From: Ancylobacter sp. SL191
GTDB lineage: Bacteria > Pseudomonadota > Alphaproteobacteria > Rhizobiales > Xanthobacteraceae
Length of the DNA: 64,000 bases
NCBI RefSeq assembly: GCF_026625645.1
Contig: NZ_CP113056.1
Span: forward strand, 2,083,001-2,147,000
Direction: 5' to 3'
Part shown: positions 44,153-54,020 of the stretch, in pieces
Layout of the letters: each line of letters opens with the position of its first letter
Position numbering within the stretch: the stretch's first letter is position 1
Notes under the pieces: model-generated
What the model was told of the DNA's origin: nothing
Database searches by the model: none
What the model saw: the letters and a program-made list of their open reading frames with translations, nothing else
Translations under genes and position numbers: made by a program

Positions 44153-45383
44153 TCTCGATGCGCCCGGCCTGAAGCGCCGGCATAATAAAGACGGCACTAC
44201 CCGGTTTAGCTGGGTGGCCCGCAGCGATATCGCCAAAGCTGGTTACGAACCGAAGACTGTTCGCCTGCACTATAACCTCGACGACCCGCGCGAGCGTCTT
44301 CTCGCCGAGGCCATGTGCCGCAAGCTGCAGGCGGAGATGCTGGCCTGGCGTGCCGGGCACCGGCAGACCCGCCGGCCGTTCGACGGCACGGTTTCGAGCC
44401 TCGTGCGACTTTATCAAACCGACGAAGCCTCGCCATATTTCGAGCTAAAGCATAACACGCGGGAGACCTACGATCAGGTGCTCCGCGTGATCGACCGCGC
44501 TTTCGGCAAGCGCGTCCTGTCCAATCTCGCCCTGGCCGACTTCCGCCGCTGGTACGAGGAGGCGAAGAAGCCGCGCGAGCCGGACGGCCCGGAGCGCGTG
44601 CGCAAGGCGCACGGCATCATCAGCATGTTCCGGCGCTTGTTCGCCTATGGCATCGCGGCCGAGCACGCGGGTTGCGCCCGGCTCGCCAGCATTCTCGACG
44701 CCACCCGGTTCAAGCAATCCAAGCGGAGGCGTATCCGCCTAGAACGACACCATGTTGAGGCTTTCATCCCCAAGGCGATCGAGGCCGGACGGCTCTCCCT
44801 CGCGCTGGGCACGGCACTGCAGTTCGAGACGGGCATGCGGCAGAAGGACGTGATCGGTGAGTGGGAGCCGCACGTCGCCCGCTCGGAGATCGGCGGCATC
44901 ATGCTCAAGGGCAAGCGCGGCCGGCGCATGCTGCGCTGGGCGAACGGCCTGACCTGGGCGGACCTCGCCAACACCTCCGTGTTCACCAAGGAGACAACCA
45001 AAACCGGCGCGCTCGTGTCGCATGACCTCTCGCTGTGCCCGATGACGGCGGCGCTGCTGGCGAAGGTGCCGGCGGCAGCGAAGGTCGGGCCGCTCATCAT
45101 CGACGAGCACGCCCGCCGCCCCTACGCCAAGGATGCCTATGCCCGCGAGTGGCGTGTGATCGCCCGCGCCGCAGGGATCCCGGACGAGGTGTGGAACATG
45201 GACGCCCGCGCAGGCGCCATCACAGAGGCCGAGGACGCCGGCGCCGATCTCGATGAGATCCGTGGTGCCATCGGCCATACACAGGCTTCCACGACGGCCC
45301 GCTACTCGCGCGGCGCCGTGGGCAAGAGCCGCAAGGTTGCCGAGCTTCGGCAGGCGCATCGCGCCGGCCGGAACGAGTCGTAA
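44139..45383 (+). CDS. int: Tyrosine-type site-specific integrase
   Basis: A 414-aa phage integrase. The N-terminal arm- and core-binding domains run to about residue 200. The catalytic part has FETGMRQKDVIG (first Arg), the lysine turn in FTKETTKTG, MDARAG (second Arg, with Met where the usual His of HxxR would be), AIGHTQ (Gly-His) and TTARYSR with the nucleophilic Tyr. The ATG at 44139 is preceded by GGAGAGGAG; the longer frame from 43839 is spurious. It lies 84 bases from the right attachment repeat, as usual for tRNA-targeting elements. Confidence 0.9.
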   Translation: MHSADLDAPGLKRRHNKDGTTRFSWVARSDIAKAGYEPKTVRLHYNLDDPRERLLAEAMCRKLQAEMLAWRAGHRQTRRPFDGTVSSLVRLYQTDEASPYFELKHNTRETYDQVLRVIDRAFGKRVLSNLALADFRRWYEEAKKPREPDGPERVRKAHGIISMFRRLFAYGIAAEHAGCARLASILDATRFKQSKRRRIRLERHHVEAFIPKAIEAGRLSLALGTALQFETGMRQKDVIGEWEPHVARSEIGGIMLKGKRGRRMLRWANGLTWADLANTSVFTKETTKTGALVSHDLSLCPMTAALLAKVPAAAKVGPLIIDEHARRPYAKDAYAREWRVIARAAGIPDEVWNMDARAGAITEAEDAGADLDEIRGAIGHTQASTTARYSRGAVGKSRKVAELRQAHRAGRNES

Positions 45384-45390
45384 ACAGACA

Positions 45391-45420
45391 TGGGGAACGC
45401 GATGGGGAACGTGGGGAACG
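45391..45420 (+). repeat. Three direct 9-mers, possible integrase arm sites
   Basis: TGGGGAACG occurs at 45391-45399, 45403-45411 and 45412-45420, between the integrase stop and the attachment repeat. An inverted copy lies at 27998-28006 inside the left end. Short repeats on both arms of the attachment region are typical of Int or Xis binding sites. Confidence 0.5.
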
Positions 45421-45443
45421 TGTAGTTCAGCGGTAGGGCGGCA

Positions 45444-45464
45444 AACCGTTGGTTCGTAACGGTT
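45444..45464 (+). terminator. Hairpin after the integrase, next to a tRNA-like D-arm sequence
   Basis: AACCGTT (45444-45450) pairs with AACGGTT (45458-45464) around GGTTCGT. Just upstream, TAGTTCAGCGGTAG (45422-45435) resembles a tRNA D-arm, similar to the D-arm of the host tRNA-Gly. It probably ends integrase transcription; the tRNA likeness may be a remnant. Confidence 0.4.
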
Positions 45465-45467
45465 GGC

Positions 45468-45515
45468 GCTGGAGCGGGCGAAGGGAATCGAACCCTCGTA
45501 TGCAGCTTGGGAAGC
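45468..45515. repeat. Right attachment repeat within tRNA-Gly
   Basis: 48 bases identical to 27921-27968, covering the tRNA-Gly from the anticodon stem to the CCA end. The tRNA is complete at this side, so integration preserved the gene. Confidence 0.9.
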
Positions 45516-45543
45516 TGCCGTTCTACCATTGAACTACGCCCGC
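45470..45543 (-). tRNA. tRNA-Gly (anticodon CCC)
   Basis: 74 bases on the minus strand with CCA encoded. The acceptor stem is GCGGGCG/CGCCCGC, the D-arm contains GTTCAATGGTAGAAC, the anticodon arm is GCAGC-TTCCCAA-GCTGC with CCC at positions 34-36, and the T-arm is GAGGGTTCGATTCCCTT. The stems pair perfectly. It is the integration target of the 17.5-kb element, whose right repeat supplies its 3' part. Confidence 0.95.
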
Positions 45544-45642
45544 TCAGGCGCCGGCACATTAGAGGGCCGAGGCGGGAGCTTCAACCCCTTCCTGAGGCTG
45601 TTCACACCCGTCTCAGCACAGCCGTCAGAAGGCGGCTAACCG

Positions 45643-46515
45643 CTAGAAATTCTCATGCGTGAGCGCCGCCAGATAGCGCCCATAGGCGCTCTTGCCCAAC
45701 GCGCCGGCCAGTCGCTGCAATTGCTCGGCGTCGATGAAACCCTGGCGGAAGGCTATCTCTTCGGGGCAGGCGATCTTGAAGCCCTGTCGCTTCTCGAGCG
45801 TGCGCACGAATTCGGCGGCTTCCACCAGGCTATCCGGCGTGCCCGTATCCAGCCAGGCATAGCCGCGCCCCATCACCTCGACCGACAACGTCTTTCGCTC
45901 GAGATAGGCGCGGTTGACGTCGGTGATTTCGAGCTCCCCGCGCGCTGAGGGCTTCAGATTGGCGGCGATGTCGACGACCGTGCCATCGTAGAAATAAAGC
46001 CCCGTCACCGCCCAGTTGGATTTGGGCTGGAGCGGCTTTTCCTCGATCGAGAGCGCCCGCATCGACGCGTCGAACTCGACCACGCCGTAACGCTCGGGGT
46101 CGGTAACATGGTAGGCAAAAACCGTCGCGCCATCCGTGCGGTTGCGCGCATCGTTCAGCATCCGCTGCAGGCCGGCGCCATAGAAGATATTGTCGCCGAG
46201 GATCAGGCAGGAGGGGCTGTTGCCGACGAAGTCGGCGCCGATCGTGTAGGCCTGCGCGAGGCCGCCGGGGTCGGGCTGCACGCGGAAGGAGAGGTTCAGC
46301 CCCCACTGCGAGCCATCGCCGAGCAGGCGCTCGAAATTCGGCAGGTCGTGCGGCGTCGAGATCACCAGAATGTCGCGTATGCCCGCCAGCATCAGCACCG
46401 ACAGCGGGTAGTAGATCATCGGCTTGTCATAGACCGGCATCATCTGCTTGGACGTGACAAGCGTCATCGGATGGAGGCGTGTCCCGGCGCCGCCGGCGAG
46501 AATGATGCCCTTCAA
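45643..46515 (-). CDS. rfbA: Glucose-1-phosphate thymidylyltransferase RmlA
   Basis: A 290-aa nucleotidyltransferase of the expected length. It begins [17 protein letters not shown] (signature loop) and has [18 protein letters not shown], the product-binding region, and [11 protein letters not shown]. It makes dTDP-glucose from dTTP and glucose-1-phosphate, the first step to dTDP-L-rhamnose. It is the last gene of the minus-strand operon, 4 bases after rfbD. Confidence 0.95.
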   Translation of the reverse strand: MKGIILAGGAGTRLHPMTLVTSKQMMPVYDKPMIYYPLSVLMLAGIRDILVISTPHDLPNFERLLGDGSQWGLNLSFRVQPDPGGLAQAYTIGADFVGNSPSCLILGDNIFYGAGLQRMLNDARNRTDGATVFAYHVTDPERYGVVEFDASMRALSIEEKPLQPKSNWAVTGLYFYDGTVVDIAANLKPSARGELEITDVNRAYLERKTLSVEVMGRGYAWLDTGTPDSLVEAAEFVRTLEKRQGFKIACPEEIAFRQGFIDAEQLQRLAGALGKSAYGRYLAALTHENF

Positions 46516-46519
46516 CGTC

Positions 46520-47434
46520 TCAATCCTTCTTCAGCCCGCTGCCCGGAGCGGTGCCGGCCAGTTGGTCCATCACGACCTCCAGCGAACGGCGCCAGTCCGG
46601 GAGATTAATGCCATAGACGCGGGCGATCTTTGATCCATCCATCAGCGAATTGGCTGGCCGCCGCGCGGGCGTCGGGTAGTCGGCCGTGCCGATGCGCCCG
46701 ATCTGTGCCCCCTTCTGACCGCGCCGCGCCGCGTTGGCAAAGATCGCCTCAGCGAAATCCGCCCAGCTGGCGGCAGGCCCGCCCGCCGGCAGGTGGAAGA
46801 GACCGCGCAGTGCCGCCTCCTGCGGGTGAGCGGTGAGCTGTTCCGCGACCTGCCAGATCGCGCTGGCGATGTCGAGCGCAGAGGTCGGCCGGCCGATCTG
46901 GTCGGCGACCACACCGAGGCTGTCGCGTGTTTCCGCGAGGCGCAGCATGGTGCGCACGAAATTCGCGCCGAAGGGGGCGTAGACCCAGGAGACGCGTAGG
47001 ATTGCCGCGTTCGGGGTGGCCACCAGAACGGCCTGCTCGCCGGCGAGCTTGGAGGCGCCATAGACGCCAAGCGGGCCGGTCGCGTCGTCCTCCACCCATT
47101 CGCCCGTCTTCGAGCCGTCGAAGACATAATCAGTGGACAGGTGAATGACCGGCACGTTCAGCGCCGCGGCCGCGCGCGCTACGGAGCCGGCGCCGTCGGC
47201 ATTGATGCGGTGAGCGAGTTCCGGCTCGCTTTCCGCCTTGTCGACGGCCGTATAGGCGGCAGCGGAGACGATGACATCCGGCCGCGCGGCCGCGAAGACG
47301 GTTGAGGCGTTGTCGGGCGCGGCGAGATCAAAGTCTGGGCGCCCGATCAGCACGGCATCACCGCCCGCGGCGGCGGCATGGCGGGCGAGGGACTGCGCGA
47401 CCTGCCCCGATGTGCCGGTAATGGCGATCCTCAT
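46520..47434 (-). CDS. rfbD: dTDP-4-dehydrorhamnose reductase RmlD
   Basis: A 304-aa [19 protein letters not shown] (NAD(P) motif), [15 protein letters not shown] (the conserved AAYTAVDxAE of RmlD), [12 protein letters not shown], and YGASKLAGE (YxxxK). It performs the final reduction to dTDP-L-rhamnose in the cytoplasm. It lies 3 bases downstream of rfbB and just before rfbA. Confidence 0.95.
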   Translation of the reverse strand: MRIAITGTSGQVAQSLARHAAAAGGDAVLIGRPDFDLAAPDNASTVFAAARPDVIVSAAAYTAVDKAESEPELAHRINADGAGSVARAAAALNVPVIHLSTDYVFDGSKTGEWVEDDATGPLGVYGASKLAGEQAVLVATPNAAILRVSWVYAPFGANFVRTMLRLAETRDSLGVVADQIGRPTSALDIASAIWQVAEQLTAHPQEAALRGLFHLPAGGPAASWADFAEAIFANAARRGQKGAQIGRIGTADYPTPARRPANSLMDGSKIARVYGINLPDWRRSLEVVMDQLAGTAPGSGLKKD

Positions 47435-47437
47435 CGC

Positions 47438-48499
47438 TCAGCGATCCGCGGTCGCCAGCAGGCCCAGGCGCTCGCCGGCATAGACCTTATCCCGCAGCGG
47501 GCGCCACCAAGCCTCATTGGCGAGGTACCATTCAACCGTCTTGCGGATGCCTGTCTCGAAGTTCTCCTGTGCCCGCCAGTTCAGCTCAGTCTCCAGCTTG
47601 GTGGCGTCGATGGCGTAGCGCGCATCGTGGCCCGGCCTATCGGCGACGAAGGTGATGAGGTCGCTGTGCGGGAAGCTCTTGGGCGCCAGCTCATCGAGAA
47701 TGCCGCAGACGACACGCACTACCTCGATATTGCTGCGTTCATTGCGGCCGCCGACATTGTAGGTCTCGTTCAGCCGGCCTTCGCTGGCGATGAGGTGCAG
47801 CGCCCGGGCGTGATCCTCGACATAGAGCCAGTCGCGAATGTTCGAGCCATTGCCGTAGACCGGCAGCTTCTTGCCGTGCAGGGCGTTGAGGATGGTGAGC
47901 GGGATCAGCTTCTCGGGGAAGTGGTAGGGGCCGTAATTATTCGAGCAGTTCGAGACCAGGACGGGCAGCCCATAGGTGCGGCCCCAGGCCACGACCAGAT
48001 GATCGGACGCGGCCTTGGAGGCGGAGTAGGGCGAGGAGGGGTCGTAGGGCGTCGTCTCCGTAAACAGCCCGTCGGGCCCTAGCGAGCCATAGACCTCGTC
48101 GGTCGAGACATGCAGGAAGCGGAACGCGGCCTTGGCGGCGGGATCGAGCCCGCTCCAATAGCCACGCGCGGCTTCCAGCAGGGTGAAGGTGCCGAGAACG
48201 TTGGTCTGGACGAAGTCCGCCGCGCCGGTGATCGAGCGGTCGACATGACTCTCGGCGGCGAGGTGATAGACGCGGTCGGGGCGGAATGTCTGGAACGCCT
48301 CACGCACGGCGTCGGCGTCGCAGATGTCGGCCTTCAGAAACTGATGATTCGGCAGATTGCCGATCTCGGTGAGATTCGCGAGGTTGCCGGCATAGGTCAG
48401 TTTGTCGAAGGTGAGCACCTCGGCGCCGACCTCACGCACCAGGTGGCGAACGACGGCGGATCCAATGAAGCCAGCGCCACCTGTCACCAAGATTCGCAT
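47438..48499 (-). CDS. rfbB: dTDP-glucose 4,6-dehydratase RmlB
   Basis: A 353-aa enzyme. The ATG at 48499 has GGGAG seven bases upstream and begins [16 protein letters not shown]; the frame is open to 48517. Motifs are [14 protein letters not shown] (catalytic Thr-Asp-Glu) and [10 protein letters not shown] (YxxxK), with [15 protein letters not shown] as in all RmlB proteins. It converts dTDP-glucose to the 4-keto-6-deoxy intermediate, used by RmlC next. It is in the rfb operon after rfbC. Confidence 0.95.
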   Translation of the reverse strand: MRILVTGGAGFIGSAVVRHLVREVGAEVLTFDKLTYAGNLANLTEIGNLPNHQFLKADICDADAVREAFQTFRPDRVYHLAAESHVDRSITGAADFVQTNVLGTFTLLEAARGYWSGLDPAAKAAFRFLHVSTDEVYGSLGPDGLFTETTPYDPSSPYSASKAASDHLVVAWGRTYGLPVLVSNCSNNYGPYHFPEKLIPLTILNALHGKKLPVYGNGSNIRDWLYVEDHARALHLIASEGRLNETYNVGGRNERSNIEVVRVVCGILDELAPKSFPHSDLITFVADRPGHDARYAIDATKLETELNWRAQENFETGIRKTVEWYLANEAWWRPLRDKVYAGERLGLLATADR

Positions 48500-48551
48500 G
48501 CGTGATCTCCCTTGCACCGCGCGTCATGGAACGCCGGTCGAGTGTGCCCCC

Positions 48552-49106
48552 TCAGGCGAAGACAGGCCCAAGGTCGCGAAGACGAGGTTGCCGCCGGTCC
48601 TTCTCGGACAGGATGGCATCCTCTTCTTTCACCGGCCACGCGATGGCAAGCTCGGAATCGTTCCACAGAAGGCCACGGTCATGCGCGGCGCTGTAATAAT
48701 CCGTCACGAGATAGGCGACCTCGCAATCCTCGGTGAGGGTGCAGAAGCCGTGGGCGAAGCCGGCCGGAATCCAGAACTGACAGCCATTCTCGGCGGAAAG
48801 CTCCACGGCAACATGCCGGCCGAAGGTCGGGGATGTGCGGCGCAGATCGACGGCGACATCCAGCATCCGCCCGCGCGCGCAGCGCACCAGCTTGCCCTGT
48901 GCCTTCGGCTCCAATTGGAAGTGCAGGCCGCGCACGGTGCCCTTGGGGCGGGAATAGGACTGGTTGTGCTGGACGAAATGCACGTCTCCGGCTTCCGCGC
49001 GGAAGAGATCCTCGCGAAAGATCTCGGAGAACCACCCACGCTCGTCACCGATCCGCTTGGGCGTCACAAGAAGGAGGTCGGCGATGTCGAAACGGTCAAA
49101 TCGCAT
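48552..49106 (-). CDS. rfbC: dTDP-4-dehydrorhamnose 3,5-epimerase RmlC
   Basis: A 184-aa cupin-fold epimerase of typical length. It shows FSEIFREDLF, FVQHNQSYSRPKGTVRGLHF (with the catalytic His in RGLHFQ) and FWIPAGFAHGF. It makes the L-rhamno configured intermediate. It starts 10 bases after the upstream RgpF-domain gene and precedes rfbB. Confidence 0.94.
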   Translation of the reverse strand: MRFDRFDIADLLLVTPKRIGDERGWFSEIFREDLFRAEAGDVHFVQHNQSYSRPKGTVRGLHFQLEPKAQGKLVRCARGRMLDVAVDLRRTSPTFGRHVAVELSAENGCQFWIPAGFAHGFCTLTEDCEVAYLVTDYYSAAHDRGLLWNDSELAIAWPVKEEDAILSEKDRRQPRLRDLGPVFA

Positions 49107-49116
49107 CTAACGCTAC

Positions 49117-50355
49117 TCACACCAGGCGGATGATCGGTTCGGCGGGCGCCGGAGCTAAGGACGATTGAGTGGCGGTTTCAAGCCCATCCACGGAGGCGAG
49201 CCTGTAGCCCGCCGCTTCCGCGGCTGTCGAGAACAGCCGTTCCACGGCATGTTCCAGGGCGCCGTCCAGCTTGCCCTGCTCCTCCGCAAAAGCCGCTGAC
49301 AGCTTGAGTTCCCTTAGCGGAGAAAGTGCTTCCGGACGAGCCCAGAACATGGTGCCGCCAAAGAAATCGAGCTTGAAAAGCTCTGGCGGTATTCCCATGC
49401 GACTGGCAATCGCCAGCACCGTCTCGCGGTTCTTGCCCCAGCTCGCCTTGAGGTCGAAATGGTCGCTGGGATACCGGTAAGACTGGGAGCCCACCATGCC
49501 GGCGCGGGGAAACGCGTCGAAGATGCCGAGGATCCGGTCAATCACACCGGGGGCGGCGAGGAGATCGAACAGCAGCCGGTTGCGCCAGATGTTTCCAAGC
49601 AGCGCGACGCGCCCGCCATCGACCGACTTCTTGCCGTGGATCTTGCAGATACTCGCGTAGCGGTCGAGCCGGCCTTCCTCGAGCAGACACAGGAACGGAC
49701 GCACATCCCGCCCGCGATTCTCGAAGACGCGGATGTCGGCATCGGGGAAGTCCTGCAGGATCCGCGCGCTCAGTGCCTCGCGGTCGGGAACGGTTGTGAT
49801 GATGAGATCGAAGGGCTGGTCGACCAAGCGCAGGATGGTGGAGATTTCCGGCCACACCTCCGGATAGTAGACATGCGCAACGATGGCAAAGCGCGGCGGT
49901 CCCGGGCGGCGGGGTTGGTTCGGCGTCACGGGGGAAGGGGTCGACCGATCGGCCCAACCGGCGAGCAACTCCGGGAATTGCGACAGCTCGGGACGGTCGA
50001 GCGCGAGGCCGCCATTGCGAAAGCTCTGCAGCACCTTGCGAAACTCGCGCCGCTTGCCGCGTCGACCTCGGGCGAAGATGACCATCTGGTCCAAGACCAG
50101 TTGATCCTTCGGTTTCACCAGCCAGCGGGCGCGCGCGCGCATCAGTAAGCCGCGCAGGTAGCCGCAGGGTTGAACGGAAAAGTCCTCCCCGGCCAGTGCG
50201 ATCGGCGCGTCAACTTGCGGGACAAGCTGATAGGTGAGCCCGTCAATGCTCGGCAGGTTCAGGCGCGTGAGACGCCCGTCAATCTCCACCTGCAACTCGG
50301 ACAACAGCCGGGACACGTTGGCCCGAGGGCGTACTTCAAAGGCGCGAAACTGCAT
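49117..50355 (-). CDS. RgpF-domain protein (rhamnan synthesis F family)
   Basis: A 412-aa protein. The first about 160 residues are a less conserved N-terminal part. From about residue 165, the RgpF domain reads FAIVAHVYYPEVWPEI, IRVFENRGRDVRPFL, YASICKIHGKKSVDG and FFGGTMFWARPEAL. Such proteins take part in rhamnose-polymer assembly. It is the first gene of the rfb operon, which supplies dTDP-rhamnose, so a rhamnosyltransferase role is likely. I use the ATG at 50355; the frame is open to 50391. It shares its domain with the C-terminus of the GT at 14.8-17.2 kb. Confidence 0.82.
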   Translation of the reverse strand: MQFRAFEVRPRANVSRLLSELQVEIDGRLTRLNLPSIDGLTYQLVPQVDAPIALAGEDFSVQPCGYLRGLLMRARARWLVKPKDQLVLDQMVIFARGRRGKRREFRKVLQSFRNGGLALDRPELSQFPELLAGWADRSTPSPVTPNQPRRPGPPRFAIVAHVYYPEVWPEISTILRLVDQPFDLIITTVPDREALSARILQDFPDADIRVFENRGRDVRPFLCLLEEGRLDRYASICKIHGKKSVDGGRVALLGNIWRNRLLFDLLAAPGVIDRILGIFDAFPRAGMVGSQSYRYPSDHFDLKASWGKNRETVLAIASRMGIPPELFKLDFFGGTMFWARPEALSPLRELKLSAAFAEEQGKLDGALEHAVERLFSTAAEAAGYRLASVDGLETATQSSLAPAPAEPIIRLV

Positions 50356-50521
50356 AAGTCCTACATGACAGGTTCGGCGGCAGCCGATCACAAGACGGCA
50401 AGATAGATCGTCTCCAAACTACCCGCGAAGCTATACGCTTGGCGTCTTTCGGTGGCGAGTTTCAAAACATGTCTGGCTGTTGCGCGGGCCATGCGCCCTG
50501 CGCAGCGGTTATAAAATACCG

Positions 50522-51166
50522 TCATCGCTTCCCAACCCAGCCGGCAACCCGCTCCCGGTTCAGCGCGAACCATTGCAGCGCCAGCAGGACGAAGCCGTTT
50601 TCGATCGCAGGATCGGGGTGCGTGAGGCTGGCGAGCGCGTCCTCGACCGGCACCAGCAGCGGGCGCGTGTGCTCGGTCTCACCGGCCTCACCAGCCTCGG
50701 CGGGTGCCTGTGACGAATCGACGAGGGCGAGAAAGACATGCGCGTACTCGTCAGAGACGCCGGGGCTCGGCAAAAAATTGAACATTGGCAAGAGTTTACG
50801 CGGGGCTACGCCGATTTCCTCGCGGCATTCGCGCGCCGCCGCCTCGATCGGCACCTCGCCCGGCTCCAGCAGCCCCGCCGCCAGCTCGACGATCTCCCCT
50901 CGCCCGGTGGCGAGGTGGGCGGCGATGCGGAACTGGCGGATGAGGACGAAGAGTGCAGCGTCGGGGTCATAGGCGAGCGTCGCAACCACAGGGCCGACAC
51001 GTATAATGTCGCGCTGCTGGCGCAGGGGCGCGCCGCCGCGACCAGAAGTTGTAACGTGATGACGCTCATAGGGGCGGAAACCATCGCCGATGCGGATCGG
51101 CGGCTCGCTCACGACCTCGATGGCGCGGTCCTCAAGCGGGCCGGCCTTGGCGCGTTCGATCAACAT
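50522..51166 (-). CDS. Nudix hydrolase, ADP-ribose pyrophosphatase-like
   Basis: A 214-aa protein with a complete Nudix box, GLLEPGEVPIEAAARECREEIGV in two consecutive halves (about residues 95-117), and an upstream Glu-Leu-Ala-Ala loop typical of the NudF/ADP-ribose branch. It would cleave ADP-ribose or a similar nucleoside diphosphate sugar. It begins 11 bases after the yejF stop on the same strand, so it may be read with that operon. No special link to peptide import is obvious. Confidence 0.82.
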   Translation of the reverse strand: MLIERAKAGPLEDRAIEVVSEPPIRIGDGFRPYERHHVTTSGRGGAPLRQQRDIIRVGPVVATLAYDPDAALFVLIRQFRIAAHLATGRGEIVELAAGLLEPGEVPIEAAARECREEIGVAPRKLLPMFNFLPSPGVSDEYAHVFLALVDSSQAPAEAGEAGETEHTRPLLVPVEDALASLTHPDPAIENGFVLLALQWFALNRERVAGWVGKR

Positions 51167-51177
51167 GCAACCTCCGG

Positions 51178-52808
<1,631 letters not shown>

Positions 52809-52812
<4 letters not shown>

Positions 52813-54017
52813 TGGAAGGTCTTCCGCGGGTCGAAGGCGTCGCGGACCGCTTCGCCGATGAAGATCAGCAGGCTGAGCATCAGGGCGACGGTGAAGAAGC
52901 CGGTGAGGCCGAGCCAGGGGGCCTGCACATTGGACTTGCCCTGCGCCAGCAATTCACCCAGCGAGGGCGAGCCGGGGGGCAGACCGAAGCCGAGAAAGTC
53001 CAATGCCGTCAAGGTCATGACCGAGGACGAGACGATGAAGGGCAGCATGGTGAGCGTCGCCACCATGGCGTTGGGCAGCAAATGCCGCCACATGATGGTG
53101 CCGCTGGAGACGCCGAGCGCGCGGGCGGCCTGCACATACTCAAAGTTGCGGGCGCGCAGGAATTCGGCGCGCACAAGCCCGACCAGCGACACCCAGGAAA
53201 ACAGCAGCATGATACCGAGCAGCACCCAGAAGCCGGGCGCCAGGATGGAGGACACGATCAGCAGCAGATAGAGCGCCGGGATCGACGTCCAGATCTCGAT
53301 AAACCGTTGAAAAATAAGGTCTGTCCAGCCGCCGAAATAGCCCTGCACGGCGCCCGCGGCGACGCCGATGGCGGAGGATATGATGGTCAGGATCAGGCCG
53401 AAAAGCACGGAGAGTCGAAAGCCATAGATCAGGCGGGCGAGCACGTCGCGGCCCTGGTCGTCGGTGCCGAGCCAGTTCCACTCCAGCGCGCCGCAGCCAT
53501 TGCCGCCGAGCTTTTCCGCCACCGGCTGGCACTGCGCGTCGGTCAGCATCCAGGTCGGCGGGGAGGGGGCGGGGGTCGGCAGATCGAGGTTATGGGTCTG
53601 GTAGCTATAGCGAATTGGCGGCCAGAGCATCCAGCCGTGCTTCTCCGTGATCAGCTTCTGGAGAAACGGGTCGCGGTAATCCGCCTCGGTCTCGAAATCC
53701 CCGCCGAACGTGGTCTCGGGATAGGCCTTGAAGGCGGGAAAATAGTAGCCGCCATCATAGCTTACGAGAAACGGCTTGTTGTTGGCGATGATCTCCGCGC
53801 CGAGACTCAGCACGAACAGCACCATGAAGATCCAGAAGCTCCACCACCCGCGCCGGTTGCGCTTGAAATTCTCCCAGCGCCGCTGGTTTATCGGCGAAAG
53901 CCGCGCCGGGCGCGTGGATTGTGAGTGCAGTGAGGTGGACGATGAGGCCGATGTGTCCAGCCCCGTGGCGGGTGAGGCCGATGTGTCCGAGGGCGGCAGT
54001 GTGTTGGCGGCGTCCAT
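52809..54017 (-). CDS. yejE: Peptide ABC transporter permease YejE-like
   Basis: A 402-aa permease. A long Ser/Thr-rich N-terminus (about 40 residues, with a short TSAS repeat) precedes RRWENFKRNRRGWWSFWIF and the first membrane segment. A periplasmic loop with YDGGYYFPAFKAYPETTFGG is typical of YejE, as is WLGTDDQGRDVLARLIYGFR. The EAA loop reads AARALGVSSGTIMWRHLLPN. It pairs with YejB, three bases upstream, and YejF, overlapping. Confidence 0.9.
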
Positions 54018-54020
54018 GGC

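Larger units (their letters stand above)
27921..45515. mobile_element. Integrated 17.5-kb element at tRNA-Gly(CCC), capsid-forming phage-satellite type
   Basis: Bounded by a perfect 48-bp direct repeat (27921-27968 and 45468-45515) that corresponds to the 3' part of tRNA-Gly. The tRNA is intact only at the right end. Inside are an integrase beside the right end, an XRE regulator with a palindromic operator, small early genes, terminase small and large subunits, portal, protease-capsid fusion and head-tail joining protein. I see no tail, baseplate, tape-measure, holin, endolysin or clear replication gene. A lower-GC cargo block (31.8-37.5 kb) carries a SIR2 defence-type gene. The layout fits capsid-forming PICI-like satellites better than a complete or randomly decayed prophage. 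Confidence 0.8.

Noticed and set aside
45422..45468. Element-encoded functional tRNA
   Set aside because: Only a D-arm-like sequence and a 7-bp hairpin are present; no acceptor or T-arm pairing on that strand.
27921..45515. Complete temperate prophage
   Set aside because: No tail tube, tape measure, baseplate, fibre, holin or endolysin gene is visible, and the space between attachment repeats is fully used by other genes.
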